Source: Pseudomonas sp. LD120
GTDB lineage: Bacteria > Pseudomonadota > Gammaproteobacteria > Pseudomonadales > Pseudomonadaceae
Length of the DNA: 64,000 bases
Assembly (NCBI RefSeq): GCF_009861525.1
Contig: NZ_WVHL01000005.1
Span: 2,480,001 to 2,544,000, forward strand
Reading direction: 5' to 3'
This document shows, in pieces, positions 55,259 through 62,887 of this stretch. The stretch's first letter is position 1. Every line of letters starts with the position of its first letter. The notes beneath the pieces are model-generated. The model was not told the DNA's origin and ran no database searches. It saw nothing but the letters and a program-made list of their open reading frames with translations. The position numbers and the translations under genes were made by a program.

Positions 55259-57181
55259 ATGCCCACCATTACTCTTCCCGACGGCAGTCAACGCTCATTC
55301 GATCATCCGGTTTCCGTGGCTGAAGTCGCCGCATCCATCGGCGCAGGCTTGGCCAAGGCCACCCTGGCCGGCAAGGTCAATGGCAAGCTGGTTGATGCCT
55401 GTGATGTGATCGACGGCGATGCGACTTTGCAAATCATCACGCCAAAAGACGAAGAGGGGCTGGAGATCATTCGCCACTCTTGCGCTCACCTGGTGGGGCA
55501 TGCGGTCAAACAGCTGTATCCGACCGCTAGGATGGTTATCGGTCCAGTCATTGATGAAGGCTTTTATTACGACATCGCCTATGAGCGTCCTTTCACCCCC
55601 GAGGACGTGACGGCCATCGAGCAGCGGATGCAACAGCTGATTGAAAAAGATTACGACGTGATCAAGAAGGTCACGCCGCGGGCCGAAGTGATCGAGGTGT
55701 TCAAGGCGCGTGGTGAAGACTACAAATTGCGCCTGGTTGAGGACATGCCGAACGAACAGGCGATGGGGCTCTACTATCACGAAGAATACGTCGATATGTG
55801 TCGTGGCCCGCACGTACCGAACACACGCTTCCTGAAATCGTTCAAGTTGACCAAGTTGTCTGGCGCCTACTGGCGCGGCGACGCGAAGAACGAGCAATTG
55901 CAGCGCGTTTATGGCACTGCCTGGGCGGACAAGAAGCAGCTTGCTGCTTACATCCAGCGTATCGAAGAGGCTGAAAAGCGCGACCATCGCAAGATCGGCA
56001 AGCGCCTGGGCCTGTTCCATACCCAGGAAGAGGCGCCGGGCATGGTGTTCTGGCACCCGAATGGCTGGACCCTGTACCAGGTTCTTGAGCAATACATGCG
56101 CAAGGTGCAGCGTGACAACGGCTACCTGGAGATCAAGACTCCGCAGGTGGTTGATCGCAGCCTCTGGGAAAAATCCGGGCACTGGGCCAACTACGCCGAG
56201 AACATGTTCACCACCGAGTCGGAAAGCCGCGACTACGCGATCAAGCCAATGAACTGCCCATGCCATGTGCAGGTGTTCAATCAAGGCCTGAAGAGTTATC
56301 GCGAGCTGCCTTTGCGTCTGGCCGAGTTCGGGGCTTGTCACCGTAACGAGCCGTCTGGCGCGTTGCACGGAATCATGCGTGTGCGTGGTTTTACTCAGGA
56401 TGATGCACACATTTTCTGTACTGAAGATCAGATGCAAGCTGAGTCCGCTGCGTTCATCAAGTTGACCATGGATGTTTATGCCGATTTCGGCTTCAAGGAC
56501 ATCGAAATGAAGCTGTCCACGCGTCCTGAAAAGCGTGTGGGTTCCGATGAGCTGTGGGATCGTGCGGAAAACGCGCTGGCTGCTGCTCTTGACAGTGCTG
56601 GTCTGCCTTACGATCTGCAGCCAGGGGAGGGCGCGTTTTATGGTCCTAAGATTGAGTTCTCGTTGAAGGATTGCTTGGGGCGTGTATGGCAGTGCGGTAC
56701 CTTGCAACTGGACTTCAATCTGCCAATCCGTCTGGGCGCTGAATACGTTTCCGAAGACAATAGTCGTAAGCATCCAGTGATGCTGCATCGGGCTATTCTC
56801 GGATCCTTCGAACGTTTTGTCGGGATTCTGATCGAGCATTACGAGGGGGCTTTTCCGGCGTGGCTGGCTCCGACTCAGGCCGTAGTGATGAATATCACTG
56901 ATAAACAGGCAGATTTTGCCCTGGAAGTAGAAAAAACACTCAATCAAAGCGGATTTCGTGCCAAGTCCGACTTGAGAAATGAAAAGATCGGCTTTAAAAT
57001 CCGCGAGCATACTTTGCTCAAGGTTCCCTATCTCTTGGTTATTGGAGATCGGGAGGTCGAGATGCAGACTGTCGCTGTGCGGACCCGTGAAGGTGAAGAT
57101 CTGGGCTCAATGCCCCTTACCCAATTCTCGGAGTTCCTCGCACAAGCGGTTTCCCGGCGTGGTCGCCAAGATTTGGAGTAA
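55259..57181 (+). CDS. thrS: threonyl-tRNA synthetase
   Basis: A 640-residue class II synthetase. It has the N-terminal TGS domain (MPTITLPDGSQRSF), the editing domain with HSCAHLVGHAV, the catalytic core with motif 2 region FGACHRNEPSGALHGIMRVR and the zinc ligands (Cys and two His), and a C-terminal anticodon-binding domain. The ATG at 55259 is the start; the frame is open upstream through the leader hairpin. It is the first gene of the thrS-infC-rpmI-rplT-pheST-ihfA-merR string, with the infC start two bases after its stop. Confidence 0.98.
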   Translation: MPTITLPDGSQRSFDHPVSVAEVAASIGAGLAKATLAGKVNGKLVDACDVIDGDATLQIITPKDEEGLEIIRHSCAHLVGHAVKQLYPTARMVIGPVIDEGFYYDIAYERPFTPEDVTAIEQRMQQLIEKDYDVIKKVTPRAEVIEVFKARGEDYKLRLVEDMPNEQAMGLYYHEEYVDMCRGPHVPNTRFLKSFKLTKLSGAYWRGDAKNEQLQRVYGTAWADKKQLAAYIQRIEEAEKRDHRKIGKRLGLFHTQEEAPGMVFWHPNGWTLYQVLEQYMRKVQRDNGYLEIKTPQVVDRSLWEKSGHWANYAENMFTTESESRDYAIKPMNCPCHVQVFNQGLKSYRELPLRLAEFGACHRNEPSGALHGIMRVRGFTQDDAHIFCTEDQMQAESAAFIKLTMDVYADFGFKDIEMKLSTRPEKRVGSDELWDRAENALAAALDSAGLPYDLQPGEGAFYGPKIEFSLKDCLGRVWQCGTLQLDFNLPIRLGAEYVSEDNSRKHPVMLHRAILGSFERFVGILIEHYEGAFPAWLAPTQAVVMNITDKQADFALEVEKTLNQSGFRAKSDLRNEKIGFKIREHTLLKVPYLLVIGDREVEMQTVAVRTREGEDLGSMPLTQFSEFLAQAVSRRGRQDLE

Positions 57182-57183
57182 TT

Positions 57184-57732
57184 ATTATTAAGCGTGATAT
57201 GAGACAAGATAAACGAGCTGCACCGAAAGCCCCGATCAACGAGAATATCTCGGCACGCGAGGTTCGGTTAATTGGCGCTGACGGCGAGCAGGTTGGCATC
57301 GTCTCGATTGATGAAGCGCTTCGTATAGCTGAAGAAGCCAAGCTGGATCTGGTGGAAATTTCCGCCGACGCAGTTCCGCCTGTTTGCCGGGTGATGGATT
57401 ACGGCAAATCGATCTTCGAGAAGAAGAAACAGATTGCTGCTGCGAAGAAGAACCAGAAGCAGATTCAGGTTAAAGAAATCAAGTTTCGTCCAGGGACGGA
57501 GGAAGGGGATTACCAGGTAAAACTGCGCAACCTGGTACGTTTCCTGAGTGACGGGGACAGGGCCAAGGTATCCTTGCGATTCCGCGGCCGTGAGATGGCC
57601 CACCAGGAGCTGGGGATGGAACTTCTCAAGCGGGTTGAAGCTGACCTGCAAGAGTATGGTTCGGTCGAACAGCATCCTAAGATGGAAGGACGCCAGCTGA
57701 TCATGGTCATCGCCCCGAAAAAGAAGAAATAA
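57184..57732 (+). CDS. infC: translation initiation factor IF-3 with AUU start codon
   Basis: A 182-residue factor that prevents subunit rejoining and proofreads start codons. RQDKRAAPKAPINENISARE, then the linker helix and KEIKFRPGTEEGDYQVKLRN are diagnostic. The start is taken as ATT at 57184, giving (M)IKRDMRQD as in P. aeruginosa IF-3 (MIKREMRQD). GGAG lies five bases before it, whereas the first ATG (57199) is 20 bases from that site. AUU starts are how IF-3 represses its own translation. It begins two bases after the thrS stop. Confidence 0.93.
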   Translation: MIKRDMRQDKRAAPKAPINENISAREVRLIGADGEQVGIVSIDEALRIAEEAKLDLVEISADAVPPVCRVMDYGKSIFEKKKQIAAAKKNQKQIQVKEIKFRPGTEEGDYQVKLRNLVRFLSDGDRAKVSLRFRGREMAHQELGMELLKRVEADLQEYGSVEQHPKMEGRQLIMVIAPKKKK

Positions 57733-57792
57733 TCAACAGGGCACGGCAGGCCTTCTGATTATGTTTATCAACTGAATGCGGAGTATCCGAAC

Positions 57793-57987
57793 ATGCCAAA
57801 GATGAAAACCAAAAGTGGTGCTGCTAAGCGGTTTCTGAAAACTGCGAACGGTATCAAGCACAAGCACGCTTTCAAGAGCCACATCCTGACCAAAATGTCG
57901 ACCAAGCGTAAGCGTCAACTGCGCGGTAGCAGCTTGCTGCATCCGTCTGACGTGGCAAAAGTCGAGCGCATGCTGCGCCTTCGTTAA
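57793..57987 (+). CDS. rpmI: ribosomal protein bL35
   Basis: A 64-residue basic large-subunit protein. MPKMKTKSGAAKRFLKTANG and the C-terminal LLHPSDVAKVERMLRLR are the family's conserved ends. It lies 60 bp after infC in the standard infC-rpmI-rplT order, in which L20 usually represses the pair. Confidence 0.98.
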   Translation: MPKMKTKSGAAKRFLKTANGIKHKHAFKSHILTKMSTKRKRQLRGSSLLHPSDVAKVERMLRLR

Positions 57988-58017
57988 TTTTTGGATCAAG
58001 AATAGAGGAAGTAACTC

Positions 58018-58374
58018 ATGGCTCGTGTAAAGCGTGGCGTCATTGCCCGTAAACGTCACAAAAAAATTCTGAAACTTGCTAAAGGCTACTACGGTGCTCG
58101 TTCGCGCGTATTCCGTGTTGCCAAGCAAGCGGTAATCAAGGCAGGCCAGTACGCCTACCGTGACCGTCGTCAGAAAAAACGTCAGTTCCGCGCTCTGTGG
58201 ATTGCTCGTATCAACGCTGGTGCTCGTATTAACGGTCTGTCGTACAGCCGTTTGATCGCTGGCCTGAAAAAGGCGTCTATCGAGATCGACCGTAAGGTTC
58301 TGGCTGATCTGGCAGTGAACGAAAAAGCGGCGTTTGCTGCGATTGTCGAGAAAGCTAAAGCCACCTTGGCTTAA
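58018..58374 (+). CDS. rplT: ribosomal protein bL20
   Basis: A 118-residue basic protein that binds 23S rRNA early in large-subunit assembly. MARVKRGVIARKRHKKILKL is its N-terminal extension, and ALWIARINAGARINGLSYSR is in the globular domain. It starts 30 bp after rpmI with AGAGGAAG as the ribosome-binding site. A terminator or attenuator separates it from pheS. Confidence 0.98.
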   Translation: MARVKRGVIARKRHKKILKLAKGYYGARSRVFRVAKQAVIKAGQYAYRDRRQKKRQFRALWIARINAGARINGLSYSRLIAGLKKASIEIDRKVLADLAVNEKAAFAAIVEKAKATLA

Positions 58375-58390
58375 GTACCCCCGACAGTCA

Positions 58391-58468
58391 TCCGGGCTCA
58401 CCTTTCGTGGGCTCTGGTGTTAAACGTCATAAATAGGGGAAGAGCCTTCAAGCTCTTCCCCTATTTTG
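58391..58468 (+). terminator. attenuator-like hairpins between rplT and pheS
   Basis: A first stem (58392-58401 with 58407-58417) is followed by a 15-bp perfect stem AAATAGGGGAAGAGC/GCTCTTCCCCTATTT (58431-58445 with 58452-58466) and TTTTG. GGGCTCT (58409-58415) can instead pair with AGAGCCT (58441-58447), which would break the terminator. Confidence 0.75.
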
Positions 58469-58484
58469 TATCTGGAGTCTGTAC

Positions 58485-59501
58485 ATGGAAAACCTGGATG
58501 CGCTGGTTTCTCAAGCACTTGAGGCCGTGCAACACGCTGAAGACATCAATGCCCTGGAGCAGATCCGGGTTCACTTCCTTGGCAAGAAGGGCGAACTGAC
58601 TCAGGTGATGAAGACCCTGGGTAACCTGCCTGCCGAAGAGCGCCCGCAAGTCGGTGCGCTGATCAATGTGGCCAAGGAGCGTGTGACAGAGGTTCTCAAT
58701 GCTCGCAAAGCCGCTTTCGAAGAGGCGGAACTCAGCGCCAAGCTCGCCGCCGAATGCATTGACGTAACCCTGCCGGGCCGTGGCCAGACCTCCGGTGGTC
58801 TGCACCCGATTACAAGGACCCTGGAGCGTATCGAGCAGTTCTTCACCCATATCGGCTATGGCATTGCCGAAGGCCCTGAGGTTGAAGACGACTATCACAA
58901 CTTTGAGGCGCTCAACATCCCAGGCCATCACCCGGCCCGGTCGATGCATGACACCTTCTATTTCAATGCGAACATGTTGCTGCGTACCCACACCTCGCCG
59001 GTACAGGTCCGCACCATGGAGTCGCAGCAGCCGCCGATTCGCATCGTTTGCCCGGGCCGTGTGTATCGTAGCGACTCCGATATCACCCACTCACCAATGT
59101 TCCACCAGGTCGAAGGCCTGCTGGTCGACCGCGATATCAACTTCGCCGACCTGAAAGGCACCATTGAAGAGTTCTTGCGGGTTTTCTTTGAAAAAGAACT
59201 GGCCGTACGTTTCCGTCCATCCTACTTCCCGTTCACCGAGCCCTCCGCCGAAGTTGATATGGAGTGTGTGATGTGCAGCGGCAAAGGCTGCCGTGTCTGC
59301 AAGCAGACTGGCTGGCTGGAGGTGATGGGTTGCGGAATGGTTCACCCAAACGTGCTGCGTATGTCCGGGATCGATCCGGAAGAGTTCCAGGGCTTTGCCT
59401 TCGGCATGGGGGCCGAGCGTCTGGCCATGCTGCGTTACGGTGTCAATGACTTGCGCCTGTTCTTCGACAACGACTTGCGGTTCCTTGCGCAATTTCGCTA
59501 G
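58485..59501 (+). CDS. pheS: phenylalanyl-tRNA synthetase alpha subunit
   Basis: The 338-residue catalytic subunit of the alpha2-beta2 enzyme. An N-terminal coiled coil is followed by the class II core, with motif 2 (IRIVCPGRVYRSD), the SPMFHQVEGL block and motif 3 (GFAFGMGAERLAMLRYG). The ATG at 58485 follows CTGGAGTCTGTAC. It lies 16 bases after a strong hairpin, so it is either terminated upstream and re-initiated or controlled by attenuation. Confidence 0.98.
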   Translation: MENLDALVSQALEAVQHAEDINALEQIRVHFLGKKGELTQVMKTLGNLPAEERPQVGALINVAKERVTEVLNARKAAFEEAELSAKLAAECIDVTLPGRGQTSGGLHPITRTLERIEQFFTHIGYGIAEGPEVEDDYHNFEALNIPGHHPARSMHDTFYFNANMLLRTHTSPVQVRTMESQQPPIRIVCPGRVYRSDSDITHSPMFHQVEGLLVDRDINFADLKGTIEEFLRVFFEKELAVRFRPSYFPFTEPSAEVDMECVMCSGKGCRVCKQTGWLEVMGCGMVHPNVLRMSGIDPEEFQGFAFGMGAERLAMLRYGVNDLRLFFDNDLRFLAQFR

Positions 59502-59536
59502 TCGCGCGTCCGTAACGAACTTATTAGGAGAGCAGG

Positions 59537-61915
59537 ATGAAATTCAGTGAACAATGGCTGCGTGGCTGGGTTAGCCCGCAGGTAAGTCGTGACGAGCTGG
59601 TTGCCCGTCTGTCGATGGCCGGTCTTGAGGTTGACAGCGTAACGCCAGCCGCCGGTGATTTCAGTGGTGTAGTGGTTGGGGAGGTGCTGAGCACCGAGCA
59701 GCATCCGGATGCTGACAAGCTGCGTGTGTGCCAGGTCAGCAATGGCGCGGAAACTTTTCAGGTTGTTTGCGGTGCGCCGAATGTGCGTCCAGGTCTGAAA
59801 ATTCCGTTTGCGATGATTGGCGCCGAGCTGCCGGGCGATTTCAAAATCAAGAAGGCCAAACTGCGTGGTGTTGAATCCAACGGTATGCTGTGTTCTCAGG
59901 CAGAGTTGCAGATTGGCGAAGGCAATGACGGTCTGATGGAGCTACCGGCCGATGCTCCGGTGGGGGAGGACGTTCGCGTCTATCTGAACCTGGACGATGC
60001 CAGTATTGAGGTCGATCTGACTCCAAACCGTGGTGACTGCCTGTCGCTTGCCGGTCTGGCCCGTGAGGTCGGTGCGCTCTATGCCGCTAAAGTGCAGCGC
60101 CCTGAAGTAAAAGTGGTTGCCGCAGTGCACGACGAAGTACGCCCTGTGGAAGTGCTTGCTCCGACGGCCTGCCCGCGCTATCTGGGTCGGGTTATTCGCA
60201 ATGTCGATTTGTCCAAGCCGACCCCTCTGTGGATGGTTGAACGCTTGCGTCGTGCCGACGTGCGCAGTATCGATGCGGCGGTGGACATCACCAACTATGT
60301 GATGCTCGAACTGGGCCAGCCGCTGCATGCTTTCGATCTCGCCGAAATCAACGGCGGTATTCGAGTGCGCATGGCCGAAGAGGGCGAGAAACTGGTACTG
60401 CTCGACGGCCAGGAAGTTACCCTGCGTAGCGATACCCTGGTGATTGCTGACCACACCCGTGCTCTGGCAATCGCTGGCGTTATGGGCGGTGAGCACAGTG
60501 GCGTTACCGCAAACACCCGCGATGTGTTTTTGGAAAGCGCTTTCTTCGACCAGATTTCGGTTGCTGGCAAAGCCCGTTCCTATGGCCTGCATACCGATGC
60601 TTCTCATCGCTATGAGCGTGGTGTGGACTGGCAGTTGGCTCGCGAGGCCATGGAGCGTGCAACTGGCTTGTTGCTGGAGATCACTGGCGGCGAAGCAGGT
60701 CCGATCATCGAAGCTGTCAGCGAGCAGCACTTGCCATCTGTTGCACCTGTGACGCTGCGCGCTGAGCGCATCACCCAGATGCTGGGCATGGAAATCGACG
60801 GTCCCGAGGTCGAGCGTCTGCTCACCGCGTTGGGCTTGACAGTCACTGCCGATGGCGCAGGCCAATGGCGCGTTGAAGTGCCAAGCCACCGTTTCGATAT
60901 CAGCCTTGAAGTCGACTTGATCGAAGAGTTGGCGCGTCTCTACGGCTACAACCGTTTGCCGGTTCGTTATCCGCAGGCTCGTCTGGCTCCTCAGGCCAAA
61001 GCGGAAGCGCAAGGTGATCTGCCTGCCTTGCGGCGTCTGCTGGTAGCCCGTGGTTATCAGGAAGCAATCACTTATAGCTTCATCGATCCGAAATTGTTTG
61101 AGCAGTTCACTCCAGGTGTTGAACCGCTGCTATTGGCCAACCCGATTTCGGCTGACATGGCGGCCATGCGCTCCTCTTTGTGGCCTGGCCTGGTCAAGGC
61201 GCTTCAGCACAACCTGAACCGTCAGCAAGATCGCGTCCGCATGTTTGAAAGCGGTTTGCGCTTTATCGGTCAATTGGAAGGTCTTAAGCAGCAACCGATG
61301 TTGGCGGGAGTTGTTTGCGGTAGCCGGTTGCCTGAAGGTTGGGCGCAAGGTCGTGATGGCGTTGACTTCTTTGATGTCAAAGCAGATGTCGAGGCAGTAT
61401 TGGGCTTCGCAGGTGCTTTGGATGCATTTACTTTTGTACCGGGCAAGCACCCAGCGCTCCACCCTGGCCAGACTGCACGTATCGAGCGTGACGGTCGTGA
61501 GGTTGGCCATCTGGGGGCTCTTCACCCTGAGCTAGCGAAGAGCCTAGGACTGGATCGTCCAGTTTATGTGTTTGAACTGGTTCTGGGAGAGGTAGCCCAA
61601 GGTCGTCTGCCGAAGTTCCATGAGCTATCACGCTTTCCGGAAGTTCGTCGTGATCTGGCGCTGCTGGCGGATCGCGATGTATCGGCAAGCGCTGTGCTGG
61701 ACGTGATACGTGAGAGTGCAGGTGAATGGCTCAAGGACCTCAGGCTATTTGACGTGTATCAGGGTAAAGGCATTGATCCGCATAGAAAAAGCCTTGCAGT
61801 CGGCTTGACCTGGCAGCATCCATCGCGCACTCTTAATGACGATGAGGTGAACTCTACGACACAAAACATCCTCACCTCGCTCGAACAAAGGTTGAACGCC
61901 ACGTTAAGGAAGTGA
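59537..61915 (+). CDS. pheT: phenylalanyl-tRNA synthetase beta subunit
   Basis: A 792-residue subunit. It starts MKFSEQWLRGWVSPQVSRDE and contains an N-terminal EMAP-like tRNA-binding domain (HPDADKLRVCQVS), the B3/B4 editing domain, the B5 domain and a C-terminal ferredoxin-fold anticodon-binding domain (FPEVRRDLALLADRDVSA). It follows pheS after 35 bp with AGGAGAGCAGG. ihfA begins three bases after its stop. Confidence 0.98.
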   Translation: MKFSEQWLRGWVSPQVSRDELVARLSMAGLEVDSVTPAAGDFSGVVVGEVLSTEQHPDADKLRVCQVSNGAETFQVVCGAPNVRPGLKIPFAMIGAELPGDFKIKKAKLRGVESNGMLCSQAELQIGEGNDGLMELPADAPVGEDVRVYLNLDDASIEVDLTPNRGDCLSLAGLAREVGALYAAKVQRPEVKVVAAVHDEVRPVEVLAPTACPRYLGRVIRNVDLSKPTPLWMVERLRRADVRSIDAAVDITNYVMLELGQPLHAFDLAEINGGIRVRMAEEGEKLVLLDGQEVTLRSDTLVIADHTRALAIAGVMGGEHSGVTANTRDVFLESAFFDQISVAGKARSYGLHTDASHRYERGVDWQLAREAMERATGLLLEITGGEAGPIIEAVSEQHLPSVAPVTLRAERITQMLGMEIDGPEVERLLTALGLTVTADGAGQWRVEVPSHRFDISLEVDLIEELARLYGYNRLPVRYPQARLAPQAKAEAQGDLPALRRLLVARGYQEAITYSFIDPKLFEQFTPGVEPLLLANPISADMAAMRSSLWPGLVKALQHNLNRQQDRVRMFESGLRFIGQLEGLKQQPMLAGVVCGSRLPEGWAQGRDGVDFFDVKADVEAVLGFAGALDAFTFVPGKHPALHPGQTARIERDGREVGHLGALHPELAKSLGLDRPVYVFELVLGEVAQGRLPKFHELSRFPEVRRDLALLADRDVSASAVLDVIRESAGEWLKDLRLFDVYQGKGIDPHRKSLAVGLTWQHPSRTLNDDEVNSTTQNILTSLEQRLNATLRK

Positions 61916-61918
61916 CGT

Positions 61919-62221
61919 ATGGGGGCTCTGACGAAAGCTGAAATGGCCGAACGTCTCTACGAAGAGCTGGGCCTGAATAAACGCGAGGCTAAGGAATTGG
62001 TCGAGCTGTTTTTTGAAGAAATCAGGCACGCTCTCGAAGATAACGAACAGGTCAAATTGTCCGGTTTCGGTAACTTCGATCTTCGGGATAAACGCCAGCG
62101 TCCTGGCCGCAACCCGAAGACGGGTGAAGAAATTCCGATCACGGCCCGCCGTGTGGTCACCTTTCGTCCAGGGCAAAAGTTGAAGGCCCGAGTTGAGGCT
62201 TATGCTGGAACCAAGTCATAA
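61919..62221 (+). CDS. ihfA: integration host factor subunit alpha
   Basis: A 100-residue DNA-bending protein that pairs with IhfB. MGALTKAEMAERLYEELGLN, the FGNFDLRDKRQRPGRNPKTG beta-arm with the intercalating proline, and the GQKLKARVE tail are conserved. Its position after pheT is conserved in gammaproteobacteria. It overlaps the merR gene by 20 bp. Confidence 0.98.
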   Translation: MGALTKAEMAERLYEELGLNKREAKELVELFFEEIRHALEDNEQVKLSGFGNFDLRDKRQRPGRNPKTGEEIPITARRVVTFRPGQKLKARVEAYAGTKS

Positions 62222-62558
62222 CGACGAACTCCCGGTTATTCCAGGTAAACGCTACTTCACCATTGGTGAAGTCAGCGAGCTCTGTGCGGTGAAGCCGCAT
62301 GTGCTGCGTTATTGGGAGCAGGAGTTTCCTCAACTCAACCCCGTCAAGCGTCGTGGAAATCGCCGGTATTATCAGCGCCAGGATGTGCTGATGATCCGGC
62401 AGATTCGAGCGCTCCTTTATGATCAGGGATTCACCATCGGTGGAGCGCGTTTGCGCCTTTCCAGCGATGAGGCCAAAGACGATACAACCCAGTACAAGCA
62501 ACTGATTCGTCAGATGATCTCTGAGCTGGAGGATGTGCTGGTAGTGCTCAAGAAATAA
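62202..62558 (+). CDS. MerR family transcriptional regulator
   Basis: A 118-residue regulator. The winged-helix region KRYFTIGEVSELCAVKPHVL then RYWEQEFPQLNP and NRRYYQRQDVLMI occupies residues 15-60, followed by a dimerisation helix. It lacks the metal-binding cysteines of the MerR/CueR branch, so its ligand is unknown. The start at 62202 overlaps ihfA by 20 bp, a conserved coupling, and tRNA-Pro follows. Confidence 0.92.
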   Translation: MLEPSHNDELPVIPGKRYFTIGEVSELCAVKPHVLRYWEQEFPQLNPVKRRGNRRYYQRQDVLMIRQIRALLYDQGFTIGGARLRLSSDEAKDDTTQYKQLIRQMISELEDVLVVLKK

Positions 62559-62646
62559 ATCTCCATTTTAAATACTTCCACTTTTCAAAAGCTTGCGGTA
62601 TATTCCTCAACGTTTCCTGAGAAGTGAAACAGGTTTAACGCCTAGT

Positions 62647-62723
62647 CGGGGCGTAGCGCAGTCCGGTAGCGCACTAGCATGGGGTGCTAGGGGTCGAGTG
62701 TTCGAATCACTCCGTCCCGACCA
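62647..62723 (+). tRNA. tRNA-Pro(GGG)
   Basis: 77 nt with CCA. The anticodon stem CTAGC/GCTAG encloses the loop ATGGGGT, giving anticodon GGG. The acceptor CGGGGCG/CGTCCCG pairs with one G-U. Confidence 0.97.
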
Positions 62724-62739
62724 TATTTTTCAATGACTT

Positions 62740-62768
62740 AGCCCAATCTTCACAGGTTGGGCTTTTTC
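62740..62768 (+). terminator. terminator after tRNA-Pro
   Basis: AGCCCAA-TCTTCACAGG-TTGGGCT followed by TTTTC. Confidence 0.88.
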
Positions 62769-62887
62769 ATGTCTGGAGAATACTCCTACATTTCCCCCCC
62801 CCATTGTTTTTCTTCGAGTTGCTGGCATACAGCTCTCTAATTAGGGGGGGCGGCTTGCTGTATTTCCTGCTCTTACTTCTGGCGGCT

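Noticed and set aside
55295..57010. A 571-codon open frame antisense to thrS
   Set aside because: A shadow of the conserved synthetase gene; no start signal.
58417..58599. Phe-rich short frame overlapping the pheS leader as a pheM-like leader peptide
   Set aside because: The GTG has no proper Shine-Dalgarno, the Phe codons lie inside the terminator stem rather than before it, and the frame continues 115 bases into pheS without a stop.
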